In this document: piece by piece, positions 1-6,936 of the stretch
Layout of the letters: each line of letters opens with the position of its first letter
Numbering within the stretch: position 1 is the stretch's first letter
Source: Chitinophagales bacterium
Lineage (GTDB): Bacteria; Bacteroidota; Bacteroidia; Chitinophagales; UBA8649
Reading direction: 5' to 3'
Assembly: GCA_016777395.1 (NCBI GenBank)
Contig: JADHRO010000038.1
Coordinates: 1 to 12,495 of the forward strand
DNA: 12,495 bases
The notes under the pieces: generated by a model
Databases searched by the model: none
Told to the model about the DNA's origin: nothing
Seen by the model: only the letters and a program-made list of their open reading frames with translations
Program-made: the position numbers and the translations under genes

Positions 1-230
1 AGTGCTTACTTATACTGGTGTCAATAATCATCTCCGCATTAATGGTGAGCAACATCCCTATGTTTAGTTTTAAGCTGAGTGGGTTTTCCTGGCAAGAAAA
101 TAAAGTTCAAATCGTCTTTGTAATTCTCAGTATTCTACTCTTTTTGCTTTTTAAAATTGGGGCCTTACCATTGGTGATTATCCTTTACATATTGATTAAT
201 ATTGCTCGAAGTTTTTTAAGTACGCCATGA
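1..230 (+). CDS. pssA: CDP-diacylglycerol--serine O-phosphatidyltransferase, C-terminal end (partial)
   Basis: The reading frame is open to the left edge of the window, so only about 75 C-terminal residues are seen and the start lies outside. The GTG at 18 is internal and not a credible start. The visible part has two hydrophobic membrane segments (around bases 3-50 and 110-215) around a short polar loop containing SNIPMFSFK and SWQENK. That pattern matches the C-terminus of Bacteroidota PssA-type CDP-alcohol phosphatidyltransferases. The enzyme, an integral inner-membrane protein, would make phosphatidylserine from CDP-diacylglycerol and L-serine, the first step to phosphatidylethanolamine. 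The catalytic CDP-alcohol motif is upstream of the window, so the family call rests on the tail alone. The stop overlaps the rsmI start as ATGA, which implies translational coupling. Confidence 0.65.
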   Translation, partial: CLLILVSIIISALMVSNIPMFSFKLSGFSWQENKVQIVFVILSILLFLLFKIGALPLVIILYILINIARSFLSTP

Positions 231-922
231 TGGGAATGCTGTACATAGTGCCAACGCCCATAGGTAACTTAAAAGATATAACTTTTAGGGCCATTGAGAC
301 CTTGAAAGAGGTGGATATTATCCTAGCAGAGGATACTCGGCAAACCCAAAAACTAACCAAACATTATGGCATTGACAAAATGCTATGGAGTCATCATAAA
401 TTTAATGAGCACAAAGCAACAGACAGCATTATTCAAAAGCTAAAGGCTGGTACCAATTTTGCTTTAGTTTCTGATGGCGGAACGCCAGGAATTTCAGATC
501 CTGGATTTTTTCTAGTTCGAGCATGCATCGAAGCAGGAGTTCAGATAATTTCATTGCCAGGTGCAGTAGCGTTTATCCCGGCTTTAATTAACTCGGGATT
601 CCCTTGTGATAAATTCGTATTTGAAGGGTTTCTTCCTCATAAAAAGGGAAGGAAAACATTACTTGAAAAAATCGCTATTGAAGAGCGAACAGTAATCTTG
701 TATGAGTCTCCGCATCGTATCATCAAAACACTGGAACAAATCATAGCATACATAAGTCCTGACCGACCCATTGCTATCTCAAGAGAATTGACCAAGACCT
801 TTGAAGAAAACCTGAGAGGAACAGCCGCTGAGATGCTTGAACACTTCAAAAATCATAAGCCAAAAGGAGAGTTTGTTTTGATCGTAGGTGCTGAAAATAG
901 AAAAAGTAAATCTGCCGAATAA
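230..922 (+). CDS. rsmI: 16S rRNA (cytidine(1402)-2'-O)-methyltransferase RsmI
   Basis: RsmI uses S-adenosylmethionine to 2'-O-methylate C1402 in the decoding centre of 16S rRNA. The family features appear in order: PTPIGNLKDIT near residues 8-18, ILAEDTRQT at 31-39, the glycine-rich SAM-binding stretch SDGGTPGISDPG at 81-92, SLPGA at 108-112, FEGFLPHKKGR at 131-141, YESPHRI at 158-164 and SRELTKTFEE at 184-193. At about 230 residues it is shorter than the roughly 286-residue E. coli protein. It lacks the extra C-terminal domain, as is usual in this phylum. ATGs lie at 227, 230 and 236. I chose 230 because MGxLYxVPTPIGNL is the common N-terminus; 227 would add one Met. The start region overlaps the pssA stop. 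Confidence 0.95.
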   Translation: MGMLYIVPTPIGNLKDITFRAIETLKEVDIILAEDTRQTQKLTKHYGIDKMLWSHHKFNEHKATDSIIQKLKAGTNFALVSDGGTPGISDPGFFLVRACIEAGVQIISLPGAVAFIPALINSGFPCDKFVFEGFLPHKKGRKTLLEKIAIEERTVILYESPHRIIKTLEQIIAYISPDRPIAISRELTKTFEENLRGTAAEMLEHFKNHKPKGEFVLIVGAENRKSKSAE

Positions 923-989
923 AATTAAGCGCTGCCCTTTTTACGTCCTGCAAATACCCGTATATTCACTTTTGTAAAAAACCCTTAAA

Positions 990-2417
990 TTGGAAAATAA
1001 CAACAAACGAATCCACAGTTTTACGAATGACGTAATGGGCGACAGTGATGCTGTATCACTGGCTGAAAAAATTAAGAATAAAGAAATCTCTGCGGAAGAG
1101 GTAGTTAAAGCAAGCATCGCTCGTGCTGAAAAAGTTAATCCGCAACTTCAGGCCATTGTAACAAAGAACTTTGATGCAGCACTTGAGCAAGCAAAAAAAT
1201 CGTCTACCGGATACTTTGCGGGCATACCTACATACATAAAAGATCTAACCAATATTGAAGGGATAAAGACCTTCTATGGTTCAGAGGCATTATTAACTAT
1301 TCCGCCATCTAAGCAAACAGATCCGATCGCAAAGCAAATTTTTGATCAAGGCTTCATCCACATGGGCAACAGCTCTTTACCTGAGTTTGGGTTGACCTGC
1401 TCTACGGAGTTGATTCATCAAGAAGACACACGCAACCCATGGCAAACCGATTACTCCTGTGGCGGATCATCTGGAGGAGCAGCTGCACTAGTAGCAGCAG
1501 GCGTTGTCCCTATTGCACATAGCGCAGATGGAGGAGGCTCTACGCGAATCCCTGCAGCATGTTGTGGATTGGTTGGGCTAAAAGCAAGCAGAGGGAGACT
1601 GTTAGCTTCTAAAATGTTTCAAACACAAATCATAGATATTGCTATTGATGGTATTATAAGTCGATCGGTTCGAGATACCGCACACTTTTATACTGAAGCG
1701 GAAAAGTATTACAAAAATCCGAAGTTAAAACCGCTAGGAACGGTTAATCAAGGACTTACTAAAAAGCTGCGTATAGGTTTTAGTAATGACTCGCTTAAAG
1801 GCTTGAAAGGTGATGGACCTACAGAATCAGTCTTACTAAAAACCGTTAAACTTTTGGAAGATCTTGGACATGAAGTTCAACTTGTAAAAATACCCATAGA
1901 AGAGCAGTTTGTAGATGACTTTATTTACCTGTGGGAAATGCTTGCCTTCCTAACTAAAAAACTTGGATGGGCTATGTTTGGTAAGCATTTTGATGCCAAT
2001 AAGCTAACTAATGTAGTCAATGGTTTATCAAAAAAGTATCCCAAAAACATTTGGCGAACTCCTGGATTTTTACATCGCTTGAAAAAAGCGTATTACGACT
2101 ACGATAATATGTTTAAATCTCTTCAAATAGATATTATGCTTACGCCTACTTTGGCTCATACCACGCCCATTATTGGACATTTAGGGGCCGATTTAGATTT
2201 TGAAATGATGTTTAAACGGATGACCAATTGGGCCTGCTACACACCTTATGCGAATGCCAGTGGTGGACCGGCGATATCTTTACCTATGGGAAATGACCCT
2301 TCCACAGACCTGCCTATTGGCATGATGTTTTGGGCTAACCACGGAGAAGATGCGCTGTTGCTTGAGCTGGCTTATCAATTAGAAGAAGCGCAGCCTTGGA
2401 AAAAAATAACAAACTAG
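990..2417 (+). CDS. Amidase signature family hydrolase (NylA-like)
   Basis: This is a cytoplasmic-looking amidase signature enzyme of 475 residues with no signal peptide. The Ser-cisSer-Lys triad is visible: Lys84 in YIKDLTN, cis-Ser160 in [10 protein letters not shown], and nucleophile Ser184 in [15 protein letters not shown]. The 24-residue Ser-Ser spacing equals that of fatty acid amide hydrolase. [11 protein letters not shown] near 417-427 is the usual C-terminal core motif. The CCGL and TRNPW motifs recall amidases annotated as 6-aminohexanoate-cyclic-dimer hydrolase-like, but the substrate cannot be read from sequence. It is not GatA, because no gatB or gatC is adjacent. The start is TTG at 990, chosen because residues [12 protein letters not shown] are typical of the family N-terminus and an in-frame stop lies at 975. 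ATG at 1035 is the alternative. A near-consensus box CACTTTTG sits at 967-974. Its stop is 3 bp from the convergent methyltransferase stop. Confidence 0.9.
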   Translation: MENNNKRIHSFTNDVMGDSDAVSLAEKIKNKEISAEEVVKASIARAEKVNPQLQAIVTKNFDAALEQAKKSSTGYFAGIPTYIKDLTNIEGIKTFYGSEALLTIPPSKQTDPIAKQIFDQGFIHMGNSSLPEFGLTCSTELIHQEDTRNPWQTDYSCGGSSGGAAALVAAGVVPIAHSADGGGSTRIPAACCGLVGLKASRGRLLASKMFQTQIIDIAIDGIISRSVRDTAHFYTEAEKYYKNPKLKPLGTVNQGLTKKLRIGFSNDSLKGLKGDGPTESVLLKTVKLLEDLGHEVQLVKIPIEEQFVDDFIYLWEMLAFLTKKLGWAMFGKHFDANKLTNVVNGLSKKYPKNIWRTPGFLHRLKKAYYDYDNMFKSLQIDIMLTPTLAHTTPIIGHLGADLDFEMMFKRMTNWACYTPYANASGGPAISLPMGNDPSTDLPIGMMFWANHGEDALLLELAYQLEEAQPWKKITN

Positions 2418-2420
2418 TAA

Positions 2421-3041
2421 CTACTTTATTCGTCTAAAGCGAGCAAATAAAAAATTCTGTGAAGTATTGAAAGGCGTTTGATGGTCCCTATAAAACCCCT
2501 CGATCAACTCAAAATTATCCTTGAATTGCTCCTTAATACTTTTTATATCATACTGGGTAATGTCTAAACCACTGCATCGCAGAGGGCCTTTTTTTGAAAA
2601 GCAAGCGATAATTAACTCTTTGCTTACAAATTTTTCCACGATCTCCACATATCGCCTAATATCTGATGACTTAGTCAAGAAGTGAAATGCCGCTCGATCG
2701 TGCCAAACATCATATTTTTTGGTCGGTATAAAATCTACCATATCCCTATTCAGCCAATTGACTTTTCGTGATTTTTTACCCAAACGAGCCCTAGCTTTTC
2801 CTATAGCATTTGAAGAAATATCCAGCACAGTGAGGTTGACATAGCCTTCATTCAAAAGAAAGTCGACCAACTGACTATCCCCTCCACCAATATCAATAAT
2901 TTCTGCATTTTTAGAAACCCCTGTATTCGAAATCAATCTCAATGAACTATTAGGGTTCTCCTGTGTCCAACTCACTTCATTTGGATTTTTATCAGCGTAA
3001 ACGGTTTCCCAGTGCTGCTTTTTCGAATTGTCGGCTAGCAT
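2421..3041 (-). CDS. Class I SAM-dependent methyltransferase, unknown substrate
   Basis: This 206-residue protein is a single Rossmann-type methyltransferase domain. Motif I is IIDIGGGDS at residues 48-56, the acidic ribose-binding position is in VLDIS at 72-76, and NRDMVDF at 98-104 follows. The strongly conserved WHDRAAFHFLT (113-123), GPLRCSGL (152-159) and DHQTP (186-190) mark a widespread family with an N-terminal HWETVY start. These proteins are often annotated as thiopurine-methyltransferase-like or simply as methyltransferase domain proteins. The real substrate of that family is not known to me. I chose ATG at 3041. A TTG directly before it (3044) would add one residue. The gene begins 3 bp after the radA stop, so it is almost certainly co-transcribed and coupled with radA. 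The functional link is unclear. Confidence 0.85.
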   Translation of the reverse strand: MLADNSKKQHWETVYADKNPNEVSWTQENPNSSLRLISNTGVSKNAEIIDIGGGDSQLVDFLLNEGYVNLTVLDISSNAIGKARARLGKKSRKVNWLNRDMVDFIPTKKYDVWHDRAAFHFLTKSSDIRRYVEIVEKFVSKELIIACFSKKGPLRCSGLDITQYDIKSIKEQFKDNFELIEGFYRDHQTPFNTSQNFLFARFRRIK

Positions 3042-3044
3042 CAA

Positions 3045-4418
3045 TTATAAATTTAACTGTTTAAGCAATTCATATACTTTTGAGATAAGGACGATTTCTA
3101 TTTTTTGCTGAGGTATTTTTTTCCCTTTGCTAAAATTATATTTGGATACAAATATTTTATCAAACCCGAGTTTTTCTGCTTCTTGTATGCGCTGATCTAC
3201 TCTATTTACAGCTCTTACTTCCCCACTGAGACCCACTTCGCCAGCAAAGGCAAATTTCATATCTATTGCCACATCATTATACGCGCTCATTAATGCTGCA
3301 GCGATCGATAAATCTATGGCAGGGTCCTCTACTTTAAGTCCTCCTGCTATATTTAAAAAAACATCCTTGGTTCCTATGTTCAGTCCAACACGTTTCTCCA
3401 AAACCGCCAACAACATATTTAGTCGTCGCGCATCAAAACCTGTAGCGGATCGTTGAGGAGTGCCATAAAAAGCAGTGCTTACCAAAGCTTGAACTTCAAT
3501 GAGCATAGGTCTCAATCCTTCCATTGTTGCCGCTATTGCCACTCCTCCAAGATTATCATCTTTTTGTGTAATTAAAATTTCAGAAGGGTTCTCTACGATG
3601 CGCAATCCATGACCCTGCATTTCATACAAACCCAATTCAGCCGTGGAGCCGAATCGATTTTTAATTGTTCGTAAAATCCTATATATGTGATTGCGGTCAC
3701 CCTCAAACTGAAGGACGGTATCCACGATATGCTCTAAAATTTTTGGTCCAGCTATTTGTCCGTCTTTCGTAATGTGCCCAACCAAGAAAACAGGGGTGTT
3801 AGTTTCTTTTGCAAAGCGCTGAAATTCAGCGGTACATTCTCTAATCTGAGCAACGCTACCAGGCGTGGAATCGATGGTTTTAGAATGTACCGTTTGAATA
3901 GAATCTACTATGACAATGTCAGGTTGTAAATCCCTGATAAAATGAAAGATTTTATGTGTAGCAGTTTCTGTCAGAATATAGCATTCATCATTGGTATTTC
4001 CGAGGCGCAATGCCCTTTGTTGAATTTGTTTCTCACTTTCTTCACCACTGATGTAAAGAATCTTCCTTTCTTTCAGTTGAATAGCAACTTGTAACAATAA
4101 GGTTGATTTTCCAATACCCGGTTCTCCGCCCATAAGCACTAAACTTCCTGGAGTTATACCGCCACCTAGAACTCTGTTCAACTCAGAATCGCCCGTATCC
4201 ATACGATAGGTCTTTCCAACCTGAACATCCTTAAGCCTAGTTGGCTTTGCCTGCCCTTGCTTTTCAATTTCCCTCCAATCAATCTCTCCTTTAGTAGGCT
4301 TTTCTATTACCTCCTCCACAATAGTGTTCCACTCCAAACACGTATTGCATTTTCCTTGCCATTTTGCATACGTGCTTCCGCATTGTTGGCAAGCAAAAGT
4401 AGTTTTAATCTTCGCCAT
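3045..4418 (-). CDS. radA: DNA repair protein RadA (Sms), RecA-like branch-migration ATPase
   Basis: RadA is a hexameric helicase-like ATPase that processes recombination intermediates and stalled forks with RecA. All family parts are present over 457 residues, a normal length. There is an N-terminal zinc finger with Cys10, Cys13, Cys24 and Cys27. Walker A is GGEPGIGKST at 97-106 and Walker B is IVIVDS at 168-173. The RadA-specific KNRFG motif is at 253-257. The C-terminal Lon-protease-like domain runs from about 285 and includes GGLKVEDPAIDLS at 359-371. The catalytic Ser of true Lon is not expected here. On the minus strand AAGGAG precedes the ATG by 7 bases, an unusually good Shine-Dalgarno for this phylum. 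The start codon overlaps the stop of a small upstream ORF as TAATG. The methyltransferase gene follows 3 bp after the stop. Confidence 0.97.
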   Translation of the reverse strand: MAKIKTTFACQQCGSTYAKWQGKCNTCLEWNTIVEEVIEKPTKGEIDWREIEKQGQAKPTRLKDVQVGKTYRMDTGDSELNRVLGGGITPGSLVLMGGEPGIGKSTLLLQVAIQLKERKILYISGEESEKQIQQRALRLGNTNDECYILTETATHKIFHFIRDLQPDIVIVDSIQTVHSKTIDSTPGSVAQIRECTAEFQRFAKETNTPVFLVGHITKDGQIAGPKILEHIVDTVLQFEGDRNHIYRILRTIKNRFGSTAELGLYEMQGHGLRIVENPSEILITQKDDNLGGVAIAATMEGLRPMLIEVQALVSTAFYGTPQRSATGFDARRLNMLLAVLEKRVGLNIGTKDVFLNIAGGLKVEDPAIDLSIAAALMSAYNDVAIDMKFAFAGEVGLSGEVRAVNRVDQRIQEAEKLGFDKIFVSKYNFSKGKKIPQQKIEIVLISKVYELLKQLNL

Positions 4419-4516
4419 TATCTTTCTCCTTTATATAAGCCGGAAACAGCGTTATGTGGCTTCCATTGAACAGTTGATATAATTTCTCTTGGTTGTGCAT
4501 TAATATATAATTTCAT
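4418..4516 (-). CDS. Possible small leader ORF overlapping the radA start
   Basis: On the minus strand an ATG at 4516 opens a 32-codon frame (begins MKLYINAQPREI, ends YKGER) whose TAA shares its last A with the radA ATG (TAATG). The frame stays open upstream to an earlier ATG at 4582, which would give 54 residues. A candidate minus-strand promoter at 4570-4598 would place the transcript start between the two ATGs and favour the short form. The radA Shine-Dalgarno lies inside this frame, so translation of the small ORF could influence radA initiation. The first dozen residues resemble the start of the sulfur carrier ThiS, but the rest does not, and there is no C-terminal GG. I treat that as weak. 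It may also be a chance ORF in AT-rich DNA. Confidence 0.3.
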   Translation of the reverse strand: MKLYINAQPREIISTVQWKPHNAVSGLYKGER

Positions 4517-4773
4517 GATACAAATGTCGTCCAATAAAACGCAACGAACCTGCGTTTTGAAGATAAAGACAAAAATATGCATTATAAAATAATTCCAATA
4601 CTATTGTTAAGTCTACCCCTATCTTATTGTTGGTACTTATAGATATTGATTATGATGTTTATTCCCGTGAAATGGTAGAATTTCAGTGGTGGTTATTTTA
4701 CTTTGGAGGATATCGAACAAAATGTCGGTTTTTTTATCAACGTAGAATAATTTCGTATCCTTATATTTGTAGG
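4419..4773. other. Divergent intergenic region between radA and the GGGPS gene
   Basis: These 355 bases hold no recognisable full gene. The radA side contains the possible small ORF (to 4516) and a candidate minus-strand promoter at 4570-4598. On the plus strand the GGGPS reading frame stays open upstream to 4588, with a TTG at 4627 and an ATG at 4672. The encoded residues resemble no part of the family, so I read this as untranslated. A perfect TATATTTG lies at 4762-4769, only 4 bases before the chosen ATG, with no TTG at the usual distance upstream. I see no riboswitch, tRNA or strong hairpin here. Confidence 0.6.
4570..4598 (-). promoter_or_regulatory. Candidate Bacteroidota-type promoter for radA
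   Basis: Read on the minus strand, TTG (4598-4596) is followed after 18 bases by TATTTTTG (4577-4570). This fits the Bacteroidota sigma-A pattern TTG-N(17-23)-TAnnTTTG. Transcription would start near 4563, giving a leader of about 145 bases before radA that carries the small ORF. The match is by eye only, and AT-rich DNA yields such boxes by chance. Confidence 0.35.
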
Positions 4774-5532
4774 ATGAAGTATTATCAGGATTGGTTAAGC
4801 AGAAAAAGTAAGGGTGAAAAATCTCTAGCCATTTTAGTAGACCCAGACAAAGTGTCGGCTGCCTATTTAAATAAGTTATGCACGTTTGCTAATGAAGGTT
4901 TTATCGATTATTTTTTTGTTGGTGGAAGTCTGATTACAAGTAGTTTAATGGACAACACAATACGCTTTCTTAAAAGCAACGCCCCTATTCCTATTATACT
5001 TTTCCCAGGCAGTACATTACAAATTCATCCAGAAGCAGATGGCATTCTGTTTCTTTCTTTAATATCAGGAAGAAATCCAGAATTATTAATAGGAAAGCAT
5101 GTTGAAGCAGCACCCATTCTTCAATCCTCTAAGCTCGAAGTAATTTCTACCGGTTACGTATTGGTAGAAAATGGAAAAGCAACATCCGCTTCTTACATGA
5201 GTAACACGACACCCATTCCCTACGACAAGCCAGAGATAGCATCTTATACAGCACTTGCTGGTCAAATGCTGGGCCTAAAATGCACATACCTTGAGGCAGG
5301 CAGCGGGGCTATCAATGCGGTTTCATGCGACATGGTTACTGCTGTGGCTCAAGCAACAACTACCCCATTAATCGTAGGTGGAGGAATTCGAGATAAAGAA
5401 ACCGCCAGAGTAATCTGCAATGCAGGAGCTGATATTGTGGTTATAGGTACTAGCGTAGAGCATAATCCGGAACTGATAGAGGATATCTTTCATGCAGTTA
5501 AAAATGCTAAAACCAGCTTTATTGAGAGCTAG
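4774..5532 (+). CDS. Geranylgeranylglyceryl phosphate synthase family protein (group II, Bacteroidota type)
   Basis: This TIM-barrel prenyltransferase (252 residues) belongs to the GGGPS/PcrB family. It should join a polyprenyl diphosphate, probably geranylgeranyl, to sn-glycerol-1-phosphate by an ether bond, the committing step to archaeal-type lipids. Visible family motifs are LVDPDK at 21-26, FVGGSLIT at 48-55, FPGS at 77-80, SGRNPELLIG at 98-107, STGYVLV at 125-131, YLEAGSGA at 172-179, VGGGIR at 201-206 and GADIVVIGTSVE at 218-229. Related Flavobacterium and Chitinophaga proteins have been characterised as GGGP synthases. Product chain length here is inferred. I chose ATG at 4774 because the family starts just before a basic stretch leading into the DPDK strand. 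Upstream in-frame TTG 4627 adds 49 unrelated residues. The 3' end overlaps rsgA. No glycerol-1-phosphate dehydrogenase gene is in the window. Confidence 0.92.
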   Translation: MKYYQDWLSRKSKGEKSLAILVDPDKVSAAYLNKLCTFANEGFIDYFFVGGSLITSSLMDNTIRFLKSNAPIPIILFPGSTLQIHPEADGILFLSLISGRNPELLIGKHVEAAPILQSSKLEVISTGYVLVENGKATSASYMSNTTPIPYDKPEIASYTALAGQMLGLKCTYLEAGSGAINAVSCDMVTAVAQATTTPLIVGGGIRDKETARVICNAGADIVVIGTSVEHNPELIEDIFHAVKNAKTSFIES

Positions 5533-6442
5533 AGTTACAAAATCAACCGGTGCTTGGTATAAACTGATCACCGATGAAGGTCATGTGTTAGAAGCCAGGC
5601 TAAAAGGTTTGATGCGATTGGATGGATTAAGAAGCACCAATCCAGTTTCTGTTGGTGACTTTGTGCAAATAGAAAATGAAGATGGTGACTGGATGATTAG
5701 CAGTATTGAAGCTAGGCAAAACTACATTATAAGAAAATCGCCTGCCAAACGAGCTCATTCGCACATTTTAGCCTCAAATATCGATCAAGCATTAATATTG
5801 ATCACTGCAAGTAAGCCCCGCACATCCTCTGGATTTATCGATCGGTTTTTACTTACTGCTGAAGCCTATCACATCCCTTCCATTTTAGTGTTTAACAAAC
5901 AAGATCTTCTTACGGAGAAGGATCTCCTTATTCAAAATAAATTCATTGACATCTATTCCGGCATTGGGTACCCTTGTATGTTAGTGTCGTCTATTACAGG
6001 CGAGGGTGTAGACAAAATAAAAGCCGTATTAAAGGATAAAACAAGCTTGTTTATAGGTCATTCAGGTGTAGGAAAATCGACATTGGCCAATGCTATTGAT
6101 AGTAAACTTGCGCTTAAAACAGGAGAGGTTTCTGTAAAGCATCAAAAAGGGAAGCACACCACAACATTTGCTGAAATGTTTTTCTTGGGATTTGGGGGAA
6201 GTATCATTGATATTCCTGGAATTAAAGAGTTTGGTGTAACAGGGTTTAAGAATTATGAAGTCAATCATTATTACAGAGAAATGGCCGCATTGCTACCCAA
6301 ATGTAAGTTCAATAATTGCATGCACATCAACGAACCCAAGTGCGCAGTGCGAGAAGCACTTGACCTAGGAAAAATTAGCGAGGAGCGTTATAAAAATTAT
6401 TTGAGCATTATTGAAGACATCTTAGAAGCTAAAGAATACTAG
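5492..6442 (+). CDS. rsgA: Small ribosomal subunit biogenesis GTPase RsgA
   Basis: RsgA is a circularly permuted GTPase that checks late 30S subunit maturation. An N-terminal OB-fold (about residues 12-75, with KSTGAWY and SVGDFV) is followed by GTPase motifs in permuted order: G4 NKQD at 135-138, G5 SSITG at 166-170, G1 GHSGVGKST at 189-197, the G2 region KGKHTTT at 219-225, and G3 DIPG at 240-243. A C-terminal zinc site has Cys271, Cys276, His278 and Cys284. Total length is normal. The start is uncertain. ATG 5492 overlaps the GGGPS gene by 41 bases, ATG 5504 by 29. TTG 5522 gives MRARVTKSTG, which fits the family N-terminus best and would overlap by 11. All imply coupling to the GGGPS gene. 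Confidence 0.95.
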   Translation: MQLKMLKPALLRARVTKSTGAWYKLITDEGHVLEARLKGLMRLDGLRSTNPVSVGDFVQIENEDGDWMISSIEARQNYIIRKSPAKRAHSHILASNIDQALILITASKPRTSSGFIDRFLLTAEAYHIPSILVFNKQDLLTEKDLLIQNKFIDIYSGIGYPCMLVSSITGEGVDKIKAVLKDKTSLFIGHSGVGKSTLANAIDSKLALKTGEVSVKHQKGKHTTTFAEMFFLGFGGSIIDIPGIKEFGVTGFKNYEVNHYYREMAALLPKCKFNNCMHINEPKCAVREALDLGKISEERYKNYLSIIEDILEAKEY

Positions 6443-6470
6443 TAAGTTGTTATTACTACTAGTGTTTTAA
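6433..6470. terminator. Bidirectional hairpin terminator between rsgA and the CBS gene
   Basis: Bases 6433-6444 (AGAATACTAGTA) pair with 6457-6468 (TACTAGTGTTTT) over 12 positions. The 7 bp next to the loop are perfect, and two further pairs are G-U wobbles on the plus-strand RNA. The loop is 12 bases. The upstream arm starts A-rich and the downstream arm ends in a T run, with more T following at 6471 onward. This gives a U tail for rsgA transcripts. The two stop codons (6440-6442 and 6461-6459) lie within the arms of the hairpin. The stem is A/T-rich, so it is moderate in strength. Confidence 0.55.
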
Positions 6471-6854
6471 TTTTCTATCTAATACACGAACTAAATCTTT
6501 ATTGGAAAGAATTCCTACTATTTTCCCTTCGTCGTTCACAATTGGAAGCGTTCTAAAATTAGCCTCAGCTAGAATATTTGAAGCGGCCCCTAAGGTGTCA
6601 TCAGCATGAAGGGTTATGGGTTCGTGTGTCATTACCTTTTCCATTTCAAAATCTTCCGTATTTGCCCCGCTCCGATAGTATTTCAAGGCATCTGTCATGC
6701 TTATTATGCCCAACAAGGTATCATCAAAAACTACAGGAAGGTGATAAATATTGTAATCCAAAAACAAGGCTAAAACATTCTCAAATTTTGTTTTCAAATC
6801 AGCAACAATTACTTTCTTTGTCATGAGGTGGGAAACAGGTGTACTTTTATCCAT
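6459..6854 (-). CDS. CBS-pair domain protein
   Basis: This soluble 131-residue protein consists almost entirely of two CBS domains, about residues 8-60 (VSHLMTKKVI ... GIISMTDALKYY) and 75-127 (VMTHEPITL ... GILSNKDLVRVL). Such a pair forms a Bateman module that binds adenosine nucleotides such as AMP, ATP or SAM and acts as an energy or ligand sensor. There is no attached enzymatic, transporter or DNA-binding domain, so the partner is unknown. Stand-alone CBS pairs of this size are common. The start is ATG at 6854. It is divergent from hflX across 82 bases, and its stop lies in the shared terminator hairpin with rsgA. I found no TAnnTTTG box on the minus strand in the upstream gap. Confidence 0.9.
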   Translation of the reverse strand: MDKSTPVSHLMTKKVIVADLKTKFENVLALFLDYNIYHLPVVFDDTLLGIISMTDALKYYRSGANTEDFEMEKVMTHEPITLHADDTLGAASNILAEANFRTLPIVNDEGKIVGILSNKDLVRVLDRKLKH

Positions 6855-6878
6855 TGTTACAGTTTATTTAGAGTTATA

Positions 6879-6894
6879 AATTTAAGCTTAAATT
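6879..6894. repeat. Perfect 16-bp palindrome in the CBS/hflX divergent gap
   Basis: AATTTAAGCTTAAATT is a perfect inverted repeat with no spacer. It lies near the middle of the 82-base gap between the divergent starts of the CBS gene and hflX. It could be a dimeric regulator's operator acting on both genes. AT-rich DNA makes a chance palindrome of this size plausible somewhere in a window of this length, so the call is tentative. Confidence 0.3.
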
Positions 6895-6936
6895 ACTAAT
6901 TTAAATATTAAAAGACGAAATTTGTGAGGCATCAAT

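Noticed and set aside
637..849. Minus-strand ORF of 70 codons
   Set aside because: It lies fully inside rsmI on the opposite strand, and the rsmI frame carries the complete set of family motifs. The antisense product resembles nothing.
923..989. Intrinsic terminator after rsmI
   Set aside because: A short AGCGCT palindrome and a later T run are present, but no stem long enough to support the call.
990..2417. GatA subunit of glutamyl-tRNA(Gln) amidotransferase
   Set aside because: The amidase signature is shared, but gatB and gatC are absent. The CCGL and [13 protein letters not shown] features fit the NylA-like amidases better.
4257..4469. Plus-strand ORF of 70 codons over the radA start
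   Set aside because: It is antisense to the RadA zinc finger region and encodes no recognisable domain.
4418..4516. ThiS sulfur carrier gene
   Set aside because: Only the first dozen residues resemble ThiS. The length is half, there is no terminal Gly-Gly, and no thi genes are near. Kept only as a possible small ORF.
4627..4773. N-terminal extension of the GGGPS frame from a TTG
   Set aside because: The 49 extra residues have no similarity to the family, whose members start just before the DPDK strand, and the codon is a weak start. Recorded as intergenic.
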